Part shown: piece by piece, positions 12,601 through 22,100 of the stretch
Numbering within the stretch: position 1 is the stretch's first letter
Layout of the letters: each line of letters begins with the position of its first letter
Origin: Mesocentrotus franciscanus
Taxonomy: Eukaryota > Echinodermata > Echinoidea > Camarodonta > Strongylocentrotidae
Direction: 5' to 3'
DNA: 64,000 nt
Assembly (NCBI GenBank): GCA_037976565.1
Contig: CP137672.1
Coordinates: 20,546,335 to 20,610,334 of the forward strand
Program-made: the position numbers and the translations under genes
Notes under the pieces: model-generated
The model's database searches: none
What the model was told of the DNA's origin: nothing
The model's input: only the letters and a program-made list of their open reading frames with translations

Positions 12601-14460
12601 CCGTACATTTCATGTTTGCAACCACTGGACTGGACACAGGATGATTTATGCCAAAGCCATTCAGTTAAACTTTGCCTGTCGCTTTTATTCCAACGGTTGT
12701 ATCATCTAAACTTGTTGAATCATATGTCTGATTGAATAATGTATTTTCTTTTCCAAATAAAATGAAGATAGTATTGGGGATAACTTTAAAGGTAGAGATT
12801 TTGATACCATGGTATAAAATGAATTCTTGTCAATCTTATTGAAACTGAACACAAATTTTCTACTTTCCGAGTGTTTATAATTTTCATTAAAACTTTCAAC
12901 AATGTAATTTCTTCCTTGCATTTTCAGACAATTCAATACACAAGTTAATGACTTTTACAATCATTTTGAAATAGGAAATAGTCCTTTAAAGCACATTTCT
13001 CATCCTAGAAAAAAAGTTGGTCAATATCAAGCTATACAGAATGACATTTCTAGAGAATTTTCAAATACGAAAAAGAATATTATAGACATTTTGATAAATA
13101 TCTAAAAATGAATGATAATATACATAAATGAACATACTAATATAAGGTACATTGACAATAGTAGAGTTTCACATCAACCATTCATCAAATTTATTAAAAA
13201 ATATTGAATTATAAATAGCTTTGTTCCGGTATAACAAAATAAATTTGATGAATGGTTGATAGTAAACCCAAATGTTGTGTAGGAGCTCATATTAGTTTAT
13301 ATTAATAATATATCATAATCATATCATTAACATGTAGATTTTTATTGATTATCTATAATATCCTTCATCAAAATAGGAAATTCTCTGGAAATTTCAGTCC
13401 AGGTTACTTGGAATTGAACAGTAATGATTTCAAATATATGAATACCACTGTGGTCTCCCTAATGGAGACAAATTGATTGGTAACTTGTCATGAGAGTGAG
13501 TCTTTAATGAAAAAGAGGAATCTAAGGTTCACAACACTAGTTTGAAGGCCAACAAAAAAAAAGAATTATTTCCTCCAAAATAGGAATCGTTGGCAGCTAT
13601 GAACCAGATGGTCCATGCATAAGTCTAGAGGAACAAGAGAATTCAGTAGTCAACAGCATAAATATTCATGAAACTTGAGACGTACCTTGCCAAGAGGTCA
13701 ACCACTTCATCATCGTCATCGCTGTCATCATACTTCTTCTTCTTCTGTTTCTTCTTTTGCGTAGTCTTTGCCTTTCCTTTGCCTTTACTCGGTCCGGACA
13801 GTTTTGCTTTAAGTTCTTCCAAGTCTTCTTCTTCATCTGATTTAAAACAAGAATTACAAGAAGCTTTCGAAATAAAAAATTGGCTCAAGATGCAAAACTA
13901 GGCCCATAAATATAATGTACACAGTAGATGCATTGGTAGATATTACAAACTTAATTGGGAATCCATACTGGTATATAATAACATTAACAACCACAACAAC
14001 AACAACAACAATAATAATAATGATATTGAAAATAATAACATCAACAACAAACACAATAGTATTCTTGTATAGTGCTCAAGTCCATCACGCTGCCCTGTGA
14101 TGCCCCCAGCACTCCAATATTATCAACCCAACTACATGTATAAAATATATATTTCCAAGTGAAGATCCGGCCAACTAAACGAGAAGGCCGAATTCGGAAT
14201 TGAATATAGAGGCTTAAGCCTGCGTTCAGAAGAATCCATAAGTAGGTATTTATAAATGTGTAGCACTCTAGCATATAAGGTGAATGTTTACACCTGGGTG
14301 GAGATTGTCAAATAGAGATTGATGTAGTCAAGTAAACAAATAATCAAGTCAACTTATCAATGTTAATGAAAATGGATGTGGGTTGGGGGGGGCAAGGACA
14401 AATGAAGAAACGGACAGAGACAGATGAATAGATTGTAACAAAAAGAAACATAACGAGAGG

Positions 14461-14492
<32 letters not shown>

Positions 14493-14710
14493 GAGAACAA
14501 AAAGAGACAGACAGAAGTAGAGACAGAGAGACAGATAGGCTGCAAAATAGTGGATCAGGATGCAAGGTGGAGACAAGAGAACTTACCTGACTCCAGGTCC
14601 TGTGCAGTTGGTCGAGGAACTTTCAGCCTACCATCCTCACCAAATGCAGAGAAGAGATTGAAGGACTTTAACTCATCTACATGTACGCTCATTGGCCGCT
14701 TGTGAGCCAT
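6450..14710 (-). CDS. NFATC2IP: NFATC2-interacting protein (NIP45; SUMO-like domain protein), complete, 7 coding exons
   Basis: Coding exons, in order on the minus strand: 14710-14587, 13836-13686, 12498-12370, 11383-11200, 10126-9982, 8903-8773, 6611-6450. They total 1026 nt and join in phase to 341 residues plus a TAG stop, every junction having GT/AG signals. Residues about 1-41 are a short conserved-looking head, 42-91 an acidic/lysine-rich segment ending in DDDDEVVDLLA (a SUMO-interacting-motif-like stretch), 92-175 a proline-rich and helical linker, about 177-250 the first SUMO-like domain and about 262-341 the second, ending DLDMSEENVIDVIIL. The family (yeast Rad60/Esc2, vertebrate NIP45) works in SUMO-dependent genome maintenance, and NIP45 also binds NFAT. 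As expected for these domains, there is no C-terminal Gly-Gly. The human protein is 419 residues; this one is shorter at its N terminus. The gene lies head to head with ANKFY1. Family assignment is from recalled similarity, not a search. Confidence 0.85.
6686..7015. mobile_element. MITE with ~70-bp terminal inverted repeats
   Basis: Left end CCTGGGGGGTGTTTCAC and right end complementary to CCAGGGGGGTGTTTCAC. The arms continue through GATCCTAAGTTGAACTTA and TCTAAGTTGGACTTA for about 70 bp with few mismatches. It lies in the last intron of NFATC2IP and has no ORF. Confidence 0.85.
8541..8745. repeat. Interspersed repeat with GGACGGACAACCCGAGAAC word
   Basis: A GC-richer segment carrying GGACGGATGGACGGACAACC and AACATAATGCCTCTGGC, wording I associate with common marine-invertebrate interspersed repeats. 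Boundaries are uncertain. It sits in the NFATC2IP intron before exon 6. Confidence 0.35.
8773..8903 (-). CDS. NFATC2IP: NFATC2IP coding exon 6 (end of domain 1, start of domain 2)
   Basis: Residues 245-288. DYVIVDGV ends the first SUMO-like domain; EEDYVRVTLRTREKNCKTIT opens the second. Acceptor CTTTCAG, donor GTGAGT, both phases consistent. Confidence 0.82.
9380..9612 (+). mobile_element. 3' end of a non-LTR retrotransposon with (TAA)n tail
   Basis: Unique-looking sequence ending GAATGGTCGAATAAATAATA then AAT repeats: a polyadenylation-like signal fused to a simple tail, as in LINEs that end in short tandem repeats. No coding remnant is visible upstream. Confidence 0.45.
9982..10126 (-). 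CDS. NFATC2IP: NFATC2IP coding exon 5 (SUMO-like domain 1)
   Basis: Residues 197-244, NQTFEKIFTELGVSEGVEGR onward. It supplies the helix and central strands of the first SUMO-like domain (RRVRITRKGDNLSYEDTPSS). Acceptor TTTAG, donor GTAAGC. Confidence 0.82.
10255..10640. repeat. (GAA)n-rich purine array
   Basis: About 300 bp of GAA, GAAAAA and GTAGAA units on the plus strand, in the NFATC2IP intron between exons 5 and 4, followed by a second GAAGAAGAA run near 10601-10640. A duplicated word (AGGTTGCAATTCATG) flanks the second run at 10562 and 10664. The reading frames across it are compositional artefacts. Confidence 0.95.
11200..11383 (-). CDS. NFATC2IP: NFATC2IP coding exon 4 (helix and start of SUMO-like domain 1)
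   Basis: Residues 135-196: helix NLESRMRSYQMSKALAAMDN, then the first beta strand of the SUMO-like fold (ETITVKVRSRKGLLRFEDYPM). Acceptor TGTGCAG, donor GTGAGA. A diverged copy of its first ~40 nt, including an acceptor, lies about 97 bp upstream. Confidence 0.8.
11440..11489 (-). pseudogene. Partial duplicate of NFATC2IP exon 4 start
   Basis: About 50 bp repeats 11343-11392 at a 97-bp offset, with the TGTGCAG acceptor also duplicated. It encodes KLESKMRLNRMSKAQAVMG against NLESRMRSYQMSKALAAMD. The frame stays open from this copy through to the real exon, so an alternative acceptor could extend exon 4. Confidence 0.75.
11905..12292. repeat. (CAT/ATC)n trinucleotide array
   Basis: Nearly 400 bp of CAT/ATC units with GTC, ACC and CAC interruptions, in the NFATC2IP intron between exons 4 and 3. 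It yields spurious His-, Ser-, Met- or Asp-rich frames on both strands. Confidence 0.95.
12370..12498 (-). CDS. NFATC2IP: NFATC2IP coding exon 3 (proline-rich linker)
   Basis: Residues 92-134, including SPSPPPLPEFDDQAVAEIRR. Acceptor TTTTGCAG and donor GTAAGA flank it, and both junction phases fit the neighbouring exons. A similar serine/proline stretch precedes the helical linker in the human protein. Confidence 0.78.
13173..13260. repeat. Perfect 23-bp hairpin
   Basis: ATCAACCATTCATCAAATTTATT at 13173-13195 has its exact complement at 13238-13260, with a 42-nt AT-rich loop. Intronic in NFATC2IP. Confidence 0.85.
13686..13836 (-). CDS. NFATC2IP: NFATC2IP coding exon 2 (acidic, lysine-rich, SIM-like)
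   Basis: Residues 42-91. Starts DEEEDLEELKAKL, then a lysine-rich run (candidate nuclear localisation signal), then an acidic block and VVDLLA. Acceptor TCAG at the high end, donor GTACG at the low end. Confidence 0.8.
14055..14330 (-). mobile_element. Degenerate SINE-like copy lacking its tRNA head
   Basis: The GTGCTCAAGTCCATCACG and ACACCTGGGTGGAGATTGTC words match those of the SINE at 55180-58690. The part carrying A and B boxes is missing. It sits between NFATC2IP exons 2 and 1. Confidence 0.45.
14455..14535. repeat. (GA)n microsatellite
   Basis: Imperfect GAGAGA run with AAAG interruptions in an NFATC2IP intron. Confidence 0.95.
14587..14710 (-). CDS. NFATC2IP: NFATC2IP coding exon 1
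   Basis: Encodes the first 41 residues, beginning MAHKRPMSVHVDELKSFNLF. The donor GTAAGT lies just below 14587. A CCAG acceptor at 14728 places an upstream noncoding exon; the 17 nt between acceptor and ATG have no stop in frame, so a small N-terminal extension is possible but not needed. Confidence 0.8.
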
Positions 14711-15029
14711 TTTTATATCGACCGGCTCTGGAGGGAAAGAAAGAGAAAGAGAGAAAATTACTTTGCAGTTTTGACTTTTGACAAACCATCTTTCTTATCA
14801 CTGAAATAAACAGTGATACAGTCTTACAGAATCAATTTGATGAAAAAGAGCCCCTGAAATGGTAATTTCTATAAATGGACTTTCAAGCATCATGAGTCCA
14901 GTTTTTTAAACGCAAAAGTAGTAAACATAACATTTTATCGGTTCCCCTGACAGAAGTTCAAAATAAAAACACGGCTGAATTTTAATAATTTGTTTTAAAT
15001 ATATGAAGGCAGTAACCAAAAATATTCCT

Positions 15030-15600
15030 TCTCGTTCTGATTGTGGATGGTGGTGGAAGCTCACAAGAAATTAGACAACGTCATCGCCATGGCTAGATCA
15101 TCTGCCATAAGCCTTACTTACATCTGGAAAGACAGAGGAATGTCAAGGAACACCAAGATTCATATGATGAATGCTTTGGTCTTTCCAATCGCTACAAATG
15201 GATCAGAGACGTGGGCTATTAGAAGCAGATAGAAAAATCCACGCTTTCAAAATGTGGTGTTGGAGGAAGATGCTGAGGATATCCTGGAAGGCTCATAAAT
15301 CAAATGATTTTGTCAAGAACCAAATTGGAGCGAAGGTCATCCTATGCCAGAAGATAGATAAGAACAAGCTGCAGTATTTTGGACATATTTCTAGGAGAGA
15401 AGTTGACAACCTGGAGAAGATCATTACCCAAGGTCATGTTGAGGGTCAACGAAAACGTGGTAGGCCATACATGTAAGTTTGATAGCCTGACGGAATAAAA
15501 GAGATTACTGGCATGAACATCTGCACAGCTCATCGCTATGGCTATATGTAGGATAAAAGTGGTTGGAACGTCATCATCTATATTGGGTCTCAAAGGGTCA
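15030..15600 (+). mobile_element. Non-LTR retrotransposon ORF2 C-terminal remnant
   Basis: Two overlapping frames joined by a frameshift near 15171-15230 read MMNALVFPIATNGSETWAIR, FKMWCWRKMLRISWKAHKSN, LQYFGHISRREVDNLEKIIT and GQRKRGRPYM. This is the familiar tail of LINE ORF2 proteins, after the reverse transcriptase. No RT core remains; it lies in the probable 5' intron of NFATC2IP. Confidence 0.8.
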
Positions 15601-15832
15601 GTCATGACTCGTAGGACGACGAGGTAAATCAAAAATTAAATGGGCATCAATCTTTTGCAATTCTAAAATTGAATTTCTTGACATCATTGAGTCAAGGTTA
15701 AACATACTTTACCAGAATTGCACCAACAGTAGTATGTTAAGGAAGCGAATGCATAATTTGCAGGTCTGTTCACACCATTCAACCAACAACAACAAAAACA
15801 CAAGTTCTACAAAAAAAATGTACATCATCTTA

Positions 15833-16313
15833 GGCCAAATAACAAAAATAATGAGTTTCTTGTCTGGACTTTTTCAAAAAAGGAGGAGGCAGGGCATTAC
15901 TATTTACTATTTTTTCTATTTTTTGCTATTTTTTTCCAAGATGGCCACCATGCTAAATATACATGTAGCTGGCCAAGGTATACAAATTCACAGATATTGT
16001 GCTATTTGAGTATACTGATGCAATGTATGACAAAACAAATGATTTGTATCATTTTAGTCCACTTGCTTTAGCAGTTTAGCAAGTTTCAAAATTCAGAAAC
16101 AGTGACAAATGTACATGTGTTCAGCTTGAATTAGCTACATGTATATAGAAGCTATTTATACAAAATGTACATCACAGCCTTTTAAAAAATATTTGTTATT
16201 GTTGCTTTTTTTCTGAATAGTTAATAGTAAAAAAAAAAAAAAGGAGGTGGCGCTGCGGCAGCCAAAAAGGAGGCGGACGGGGACGAGAAACTCGTTATTT
16301 TTGTTATTTGGCC
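15833..16313. mobile_element. DNA transposon with GGCC ends and TTA duplication, copy 1
   Basis: Inverted ends GGCCAAATAACAAAAATAA... of about 33 bp, flanked by TTA at 15830-15832 and 16314-16316. The 3-bp TWA target site suggests PIF/Harbinger-like mobilisation. 481 bp, no transposase. A relative with TAA flanks is at 24261-24604. Confidence 0.75.
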
Positions 16314-16757
16314 TTATGGTCTTTTCAATTTGAACTGCAATAAGATTAAGAATCCTGCCCTATATCTTAAAATAATAAGAACATGAAATAAAATACTTTA
16401 ATATAGACTGCTCTGAACCGTTTCATTATTCATATCCAACATCAGATGATTGAAATTAAAGTCCAATCTAGAGAGAAATAACCATCAGGTTCAGGTATGG
16501 GGAATTCTTTAATAAAACTGACATTTATCAACCTTCCCCTTAATACACAGATGGTAACCCTTGCCGCACCCACACAGGGCGGGGAGGGAGGAATAAGTTC
16601 AATAAATATCAATTTTCACAGGAATCCAGTGAAAAATTTGCCTTCACTTTTTCTTCATTTAGACTTGATGGTTTGATCTACAAAAAATGATGATTGGCAA
16701 GAAATTATAATTATATATAATTTTCATATACTATAAAAAATAAAATATAAATTCATA

Positions 16758-17049
16758 CACCTTTTCACGGTTAAGGGCGCCATTTTAGAGGTCAGGGGTT
16801 TACGCGTATATAGCGCCCATGCAAATATGATGTGAGCGCACAGCGCATGCAGGCAGTGATGTCTTCAATGTTTTCAGATGCCTGCGCTGTGCGCTCATCA
16901 TATTTGCATGGGCGCTATCTTAATTACGCGTAAACCACTGACCTCTAGAGGTCATTGGGGTTAACATCTTTGTTTGTTCTTAAATTTGTTCTTAAATTAA
17001 GATGGCGCCCATGTCTGCGCATGCGCACTTTTGTAACCGTGAAAAGGTG
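16758..17049. mobile_element. GC-rich foldback MITE with TA duplication
   Basis: Ends CACCTTTTCACGGTTA / TAACCGTGAAAAGGTG flanked by TA. A second, longer inverted pair inside (TTTACGCGTATATAGCGCCC and its complement, through GCGCACAGCGCATGC) makes it a nested foldback. It contains a perfect NRF1-type TGCGCATGCGCA at 17016-17027 and YY1-like AAGATGGCGCC. Confidence 0.85.
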
Positions 17050-17695
17050 TATTGTAAAACATTCATATATGGACTACATGTAACTGTCAGATATCTGTCT
17101 GTTTTTTTTCTTGAAGCAACTGGGCGCGATGAGATAGGCAACCACACACAAGCTGCATTGCGTAACCTTCCACCACTGGCCCGTATTTTGAACTCGGTAA
17201 AACTAACTAAAACTAAAAGGGTCTAGGAATCTTCATATCGAGAGATGTCATCAAAATTGAAAATTAAAAGTGTTAACAAATGATTGGGTGATAATATTTT
17301 GCCTTGCAAATTATGAAATTAATCAAATTATTATTAACTTATATATTCGATAAATCATTTTTTAATAAATCAGCATGGTCTCGTTTTTTTAATCAGTTTT
17401 TGTTTTGTCAGTTGCAGCGCATGCACATGCTGATCCGACGTTGAATTTAAAGATTGCTATATCTCCAGAATTCTTTGATAAATTTTCTTGTTGCACCAAT
17501 TTCTAGTAAAAAACTTTGCTGTCTATTTTTAATTGAGTAATTTACCATATAGACCTACCTAGATACTATTACTATACCAGTACCAGTGCCAGTAGTTATT
17601 CAGTTACTCAGTACCAGCACAAATTCTGACTAACTCCTATTTATAAAACTTATTTCAAATTAACATGCCAAAATCAGTGAAGGTTAGTGGGATGA

Positions 17696-18457
17696 GGGAG
17701 GTGAAAGAAAGGAGTGGAAACTCTTGTAATTTATTCAAACGCATTCGTGAGTTCTAAAGCGTAACAATGGGATGTGTAACATTCCACTTGGCTTTGAAGT
17801 TCCATGCTCATGCTCCGAGCCGCTCTTCCACTGCGGGGAATTTCGGAGGTCAGGCACCAGTTTCACATTTATTACAAAATATTAAATTACCTGCAAAATT
17901 TCAGTGTAAATTAACTCTATATGGGGGTTGTATTGGGAATAGTGCATCAAACAATTTTTCAAATTTAGTAGTAGTACTACGCCCTTCCTATAATTTGTGT
18001 GTCAGAGTTGGTAAAAGAAAAATTATATTCTGACAAAAACTCAATATTTTAGGATAATGCGCTAATTTGTGCATATTTTAATGTCCCGTTCTTTAATCCA
18101 TGATTTACAATCTTCAAATTCAATAACTTTAAGTTTGCTAATGCGTGTTTTCATGTTTTTTTTTTTTTATTTTTGCAGTTGGAAAAAAGGATGAAATGTC
18201 ACAAGTTTGTGTTCGCTTGTTCTACTCATTACACATTCAACAATTGATGAAAAATCATTGAAAGGGACAGCGAACAGTTGCTGGGATACCATTTTCTGAT
18301 GTAGGAATTCTAAATCCTGATATTTCATGTGCTCTTTTATCTCACCACCTGGCCTGGTCAACAGTTGCAGCATGCAGATTAGCGCATATCTTTTCGGCGG
18401 CTTGGAGCATGGGGTCAAAGGAAAGCGGCTTGATTCCACTCCTTTCTTTCACCTCCC
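17696..18457. repeat. Paired 24-bp inverted repeat, possible DNA element
   Basis: GGGAGGTGAAAGAAAGGAGT... at 17696-17719 is exactly complementary to 18434-18457. Less perfect similarity continues outward. The interior has no recognised coding sequence. Confidence 0.5.
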
Positions 18458-18948
18458 TGGTGGGATCAGTGTTGAATGCAGTTTATATATATTGAAATGC
18501 CTGGCCCTGGCCCTGGCCTGAGCCTGGTTTAACTAGACAGAAATTTATTCTTTAAAAAAGTTTAATAAAACCGACATTTGACAATTTGTTGACATTAATA
18601 GAGGCGGTCAGAGGAGCCAGATGCAATCTCAGCGGAACAACCGTCGATATCAGAGACTGAAGCTTTCGGTCTACAGTAGGTCAAACTAGCTCTAGATCTA
18701 GTCTAGTCTCTACTCTAGATCTAGAGCTAGCGCACGCATAGGCTGCAGCAAACAAGCGCTAGAGAAAGTGCTAGACGGCTGGGCCTGGCTATGCACACGT
18801 CCCTGTGCCGGTGACGGTAGCGCGGAGCGTGCAATGCAATGCCAGCGCCAGCGCAGCTCGACAACGAAAAATATGATTGACAATTGTAGATCCAAATCTA
18901 TCCATTGCCATGAATAAGAATGATAATAGATCAAGAGTCAAACCTCAC

Positions 18949-19060
18949 TTTTCTTGCTGGCAGAATATTGTGGTTACGAGCTGAGTTAGAAGTTCCAATT
19001 GTCTCGTCAGAGTTCGAAAAATAGGGATTTCCCCGCCTAGCTCTTCATCGAACAAATTGT
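18949..19060 (-). other. Candidate NFATC2IP 5' noncoding exon
   Basis: Exon 1 has an acceptor just upstream of its ATG, so a noncoding exon should lie further up. A donor-like AAAA|GTGAGG occurs on the minus strand with its exon edge at 18949, next to the promoter region. Joined to 14727, this places a TAA in frame upstream of the ATG, consistent with the ATG at 14710 being the start. The upper boundary is a guess. Confidence 0.3.
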
Positions 19061-19138
19061 TTTTTATCCGCGCGGGTCATGCAATGCAATGACCAATCAC
19101 TTCCGGTAGCGTATTCATTATTTTGTGTATGACTGATC
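18950..19138. promoter_or_regulatory. Putative divergent promoter between NFATC2IP and ANKFY1
   Basis: CCAAT at 19093-19097, immediately followed by an ETS-like ACTTCCGGT at 19099-19107; a YY1-like ATGGCGG overlaps the ANKFY1 start codon. No TATA box is evident, as expected for a housekeeping, CpG-containing promoter. The minus-strand side depends on the tentative noncoding exon nearby. Confidence 0.5.
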
Positions 19139-19148
19139 ATGGCGGAGG
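19139..19148 (+). CDS. ANKFY1: ANKFY1 exon 1 (start codon exon)
   Basis: Ten coding bases, ATGGCGGAGG then donor GTAAGG. A TGA stands in frame nine bases upstream, fixing this as the first usable ATG. Joined to exon 2 it gives MAEEAEKLQRHL, matching the start of the vertebrate protein. A 13.4-kb region up to the next exons holds mostly repeats; intron 1 is about 3.4 kb. Confidence 0.85.
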
Positions 19149-22100
19149 GTAAGGGCGTGTTTCTTGTTTTATTGTGTGTCTGTTTATATTTTTGTGAATG
19201 TTTTATAACGTTTTACACCGTTCTTTGAATTGAGAGATTTTTGTTAAGCCATTTGATACCTTTCGTTCATTCAGTAGTATAATTCAGACGTAAATTAGGG
19301 CACATCCTTATATAATTATGAACGAATTTGAGTGTTCCCGGCCGGCCCTGAGCTGAGCTGAGCTGTCTATCTCGGTGTCTGCATGGAATTGTATGACTAT
19401 GAATCAATGAATGAGAAATGAGAGTCGAGACAGTCAGACACGTCAGATCAGGCCAGGCCTAGGCCTGAATTGAATTGAACTTAAATGAAGAGCGAAGACT
19501 TAAAGACAAAAGTGAAGTCATTCAGACTATAGACAGTATTATGGTGTGATTTTTGTGGCAATGTGGACTTAAATTAAAAAAATTAAATATTCTTTATGAT
19601 TTAATATAAAATATGCGTGTTTGAATAAGTATAAATAATAAAGTAATGCCTATGCTATGGCTATAGGGCCTACAGCCAATAAGTATAAATGCCTTAATGG
19701 CAAAACTGTATTGTAACACCAACGGCAACAATACTACAGTAGTAGTAATTTATTTGCTCTTTCATATGACACCTCATTTATTGAGTATCACCTTCAGGAT
19801 CACAAAGAATAAAGGTTTGCATCTCGACTTAATAATAAAAACTTTGACCAATTTTGCATGATCGCATAATGCACATAGACTGCATAGGGCTGCGTGCAAT
19901 CTCTATGGGAAGGATTTTAGCACACAACATCGGGTGCGCGATCAGACACCCTACTAGTAGTAGTTCGGTAGATCTAGTATCTACCCGCCTGACGTATTGT
20001 AAATCGTAGATCTATGTTAGCTGTTATGATAGGGAGTTTGATGTCCGGATAATTAAAAAACATTAAAGACTTCTCTTTTGCCTTTTAATTTAATGGAAAA
20101 TATTCATCAAATACTAACAAAAAGCTTTATTAACTATCATAAATATTTGTCCTTATAATATATTGTCCTACATAAGTCTTTGAAGAATTATGATGTAGTT
20201 GTAGTTGTAAACTTCTTCAAATTACTGTTTTAAATCAACTGTCCAGATACACAACCTGTCTGGGCACACAACGTCTGAGTATAAATTGTAAAGTAAATCG
20301 CATGTTAGCTCATTATCATCAGGAACACACAGAATGTAAGCATATACCTTAGCTATCACTCTGGTATCAAATTTTCACATTTTTGGTTAAATTCTTGACC
20401 GATTTCAAAGTGCTTTTTTACGAGTAGATAGCTAGAGAGTCCACTAGCGAACTCCGAAGGTAGTTTGCACGGTTCGTCAGGTGTGGGAAGAGGAGATTAT
20501 GAACACATTTTAGGTTTTGTTTACATCTCTCTTCACTTCACTCGGGTATATGGGTGCCAATGAACTGAAGGCTAGGTAAGAGCAATATCATATTTCATAT
20601 TTAATCACCTAGGTACGCAATTTGCTGTATGATCTTGAGTTCATAAAAACATGAACACAAATACAACTTGCATTTTTTTATTTCACTCAAAATGAATACA
20701 AGATAAAAAGATGAATTTTCTATTTATTGTACCAAAATATTACTACCGGCCTGAAAAATGAAGAATAAAACTCAAAATATTTGAAATGGTGCAAAATTTA
20801 CTGATATCGTTGATCCAGCTAGTAGGAAGCGAAGGGACCATGGGCATGGTATCGCCGAGAGAGTGAAATAGAAATATAACAAAAATATACTGTTTAGTTT
20901 GAAACGGATTGAAATTTAAAATCTAGTATCATTATAAAATCGATTTTATAATCTTTTTCCATCTTCTTCCATTTTTAAAACAAACTTATTTAAAAAAACT
21001 AAATGTGTTGTATGGGAAAAAAACATTTGGTATATTCCCAATTTCAACTGAATAATTTGCATCCAAAGAACATGTACTGTATACTGCTTCCTGACGAAGG
21101 AAAAACCCTGATCACTCAGCCATTCTGCATTTAAAATGGCTGTGAAAGGTTCCTGTGGAAGTATTGCTGCCCTACAATTGTTTTGTTAGTCACTGGTGAA
21201 TCATGAAATTTAGGTCACTGTTGGTGTCGCTAGATGATTCATAACCCTCCCTGAGTTCACATTAATCATTTCCAGGTGTGACAAATGTATAAATGGATAC
21301 AATTACTGATTTTCTGTTGTAGGATCCATAATACTTGTGACACGTGTTCACCAAAAAAAATCTTTTAATTGGCAGTGTGACGTCATTGGCTTATTCCCTG
21401 GGCTGTGGTTACATTGTACTGAAATCATCTTGAGCAAATTGTGTTTTTTATTCCCCTCTCTTCTCTGTCCCATTGCCTTCTATTAGGGCACATAAAATTG
21501 ATCCCTAGTTGCCTGTCCGCCCCTCCCCCCTCCCTCCACTTTCTTTTTTCCTGCCCACCCCCTATTTTCACTATTATTTTACATCTAAACAAAAATGTGT
21601 ATAATATTATAAGAATGTTCTAAATTCTAATCTACATGTACCCAATAAATAAGGTAACATTTATAACCCATTTCATTTTATTATGTATTTACTTCACTAA
21701 TCACTAAAATGTGTATATTCAGTAACAATTCAGTAAATATGAGTAATTTTCAACTTGTTTTGAGACCCTGCTGTGTATGTATATGTAGGGAAAATGCAAT
21801 TTTATCAAGAAAACATGCGATGAATTTGTGTAACTCATATATTTTGTCTTCGACTTATTTTGTTTGTAACAAATAAATGAACCTTTATTTTTGTTGCAAC
21901 TCATCATATCAAATTTCCCCTCCATCACACCCTCTCCCTCCTTATAGCCCCCTTTATCTCCCCCTTTGTTCCCCTCAGAGAGGATAATCCCCATTGTGAT
22001 GTGATAATCCCACCTGTCAACCATTAGTGCATTCATAATTACCATCTCCATGTGGGATAAAAGCCTGTATAAAAACATCGCTAAATCGGCTTAATCTAAG

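Noticed and set aside
18167..18439. 90-codon minus-strand frame in the promoter-proximal region
   Set aside because: No recognisable family, no clear start context or splice signals, and it lies between the paired 24-bp inverted repeats of a possible DNA element.
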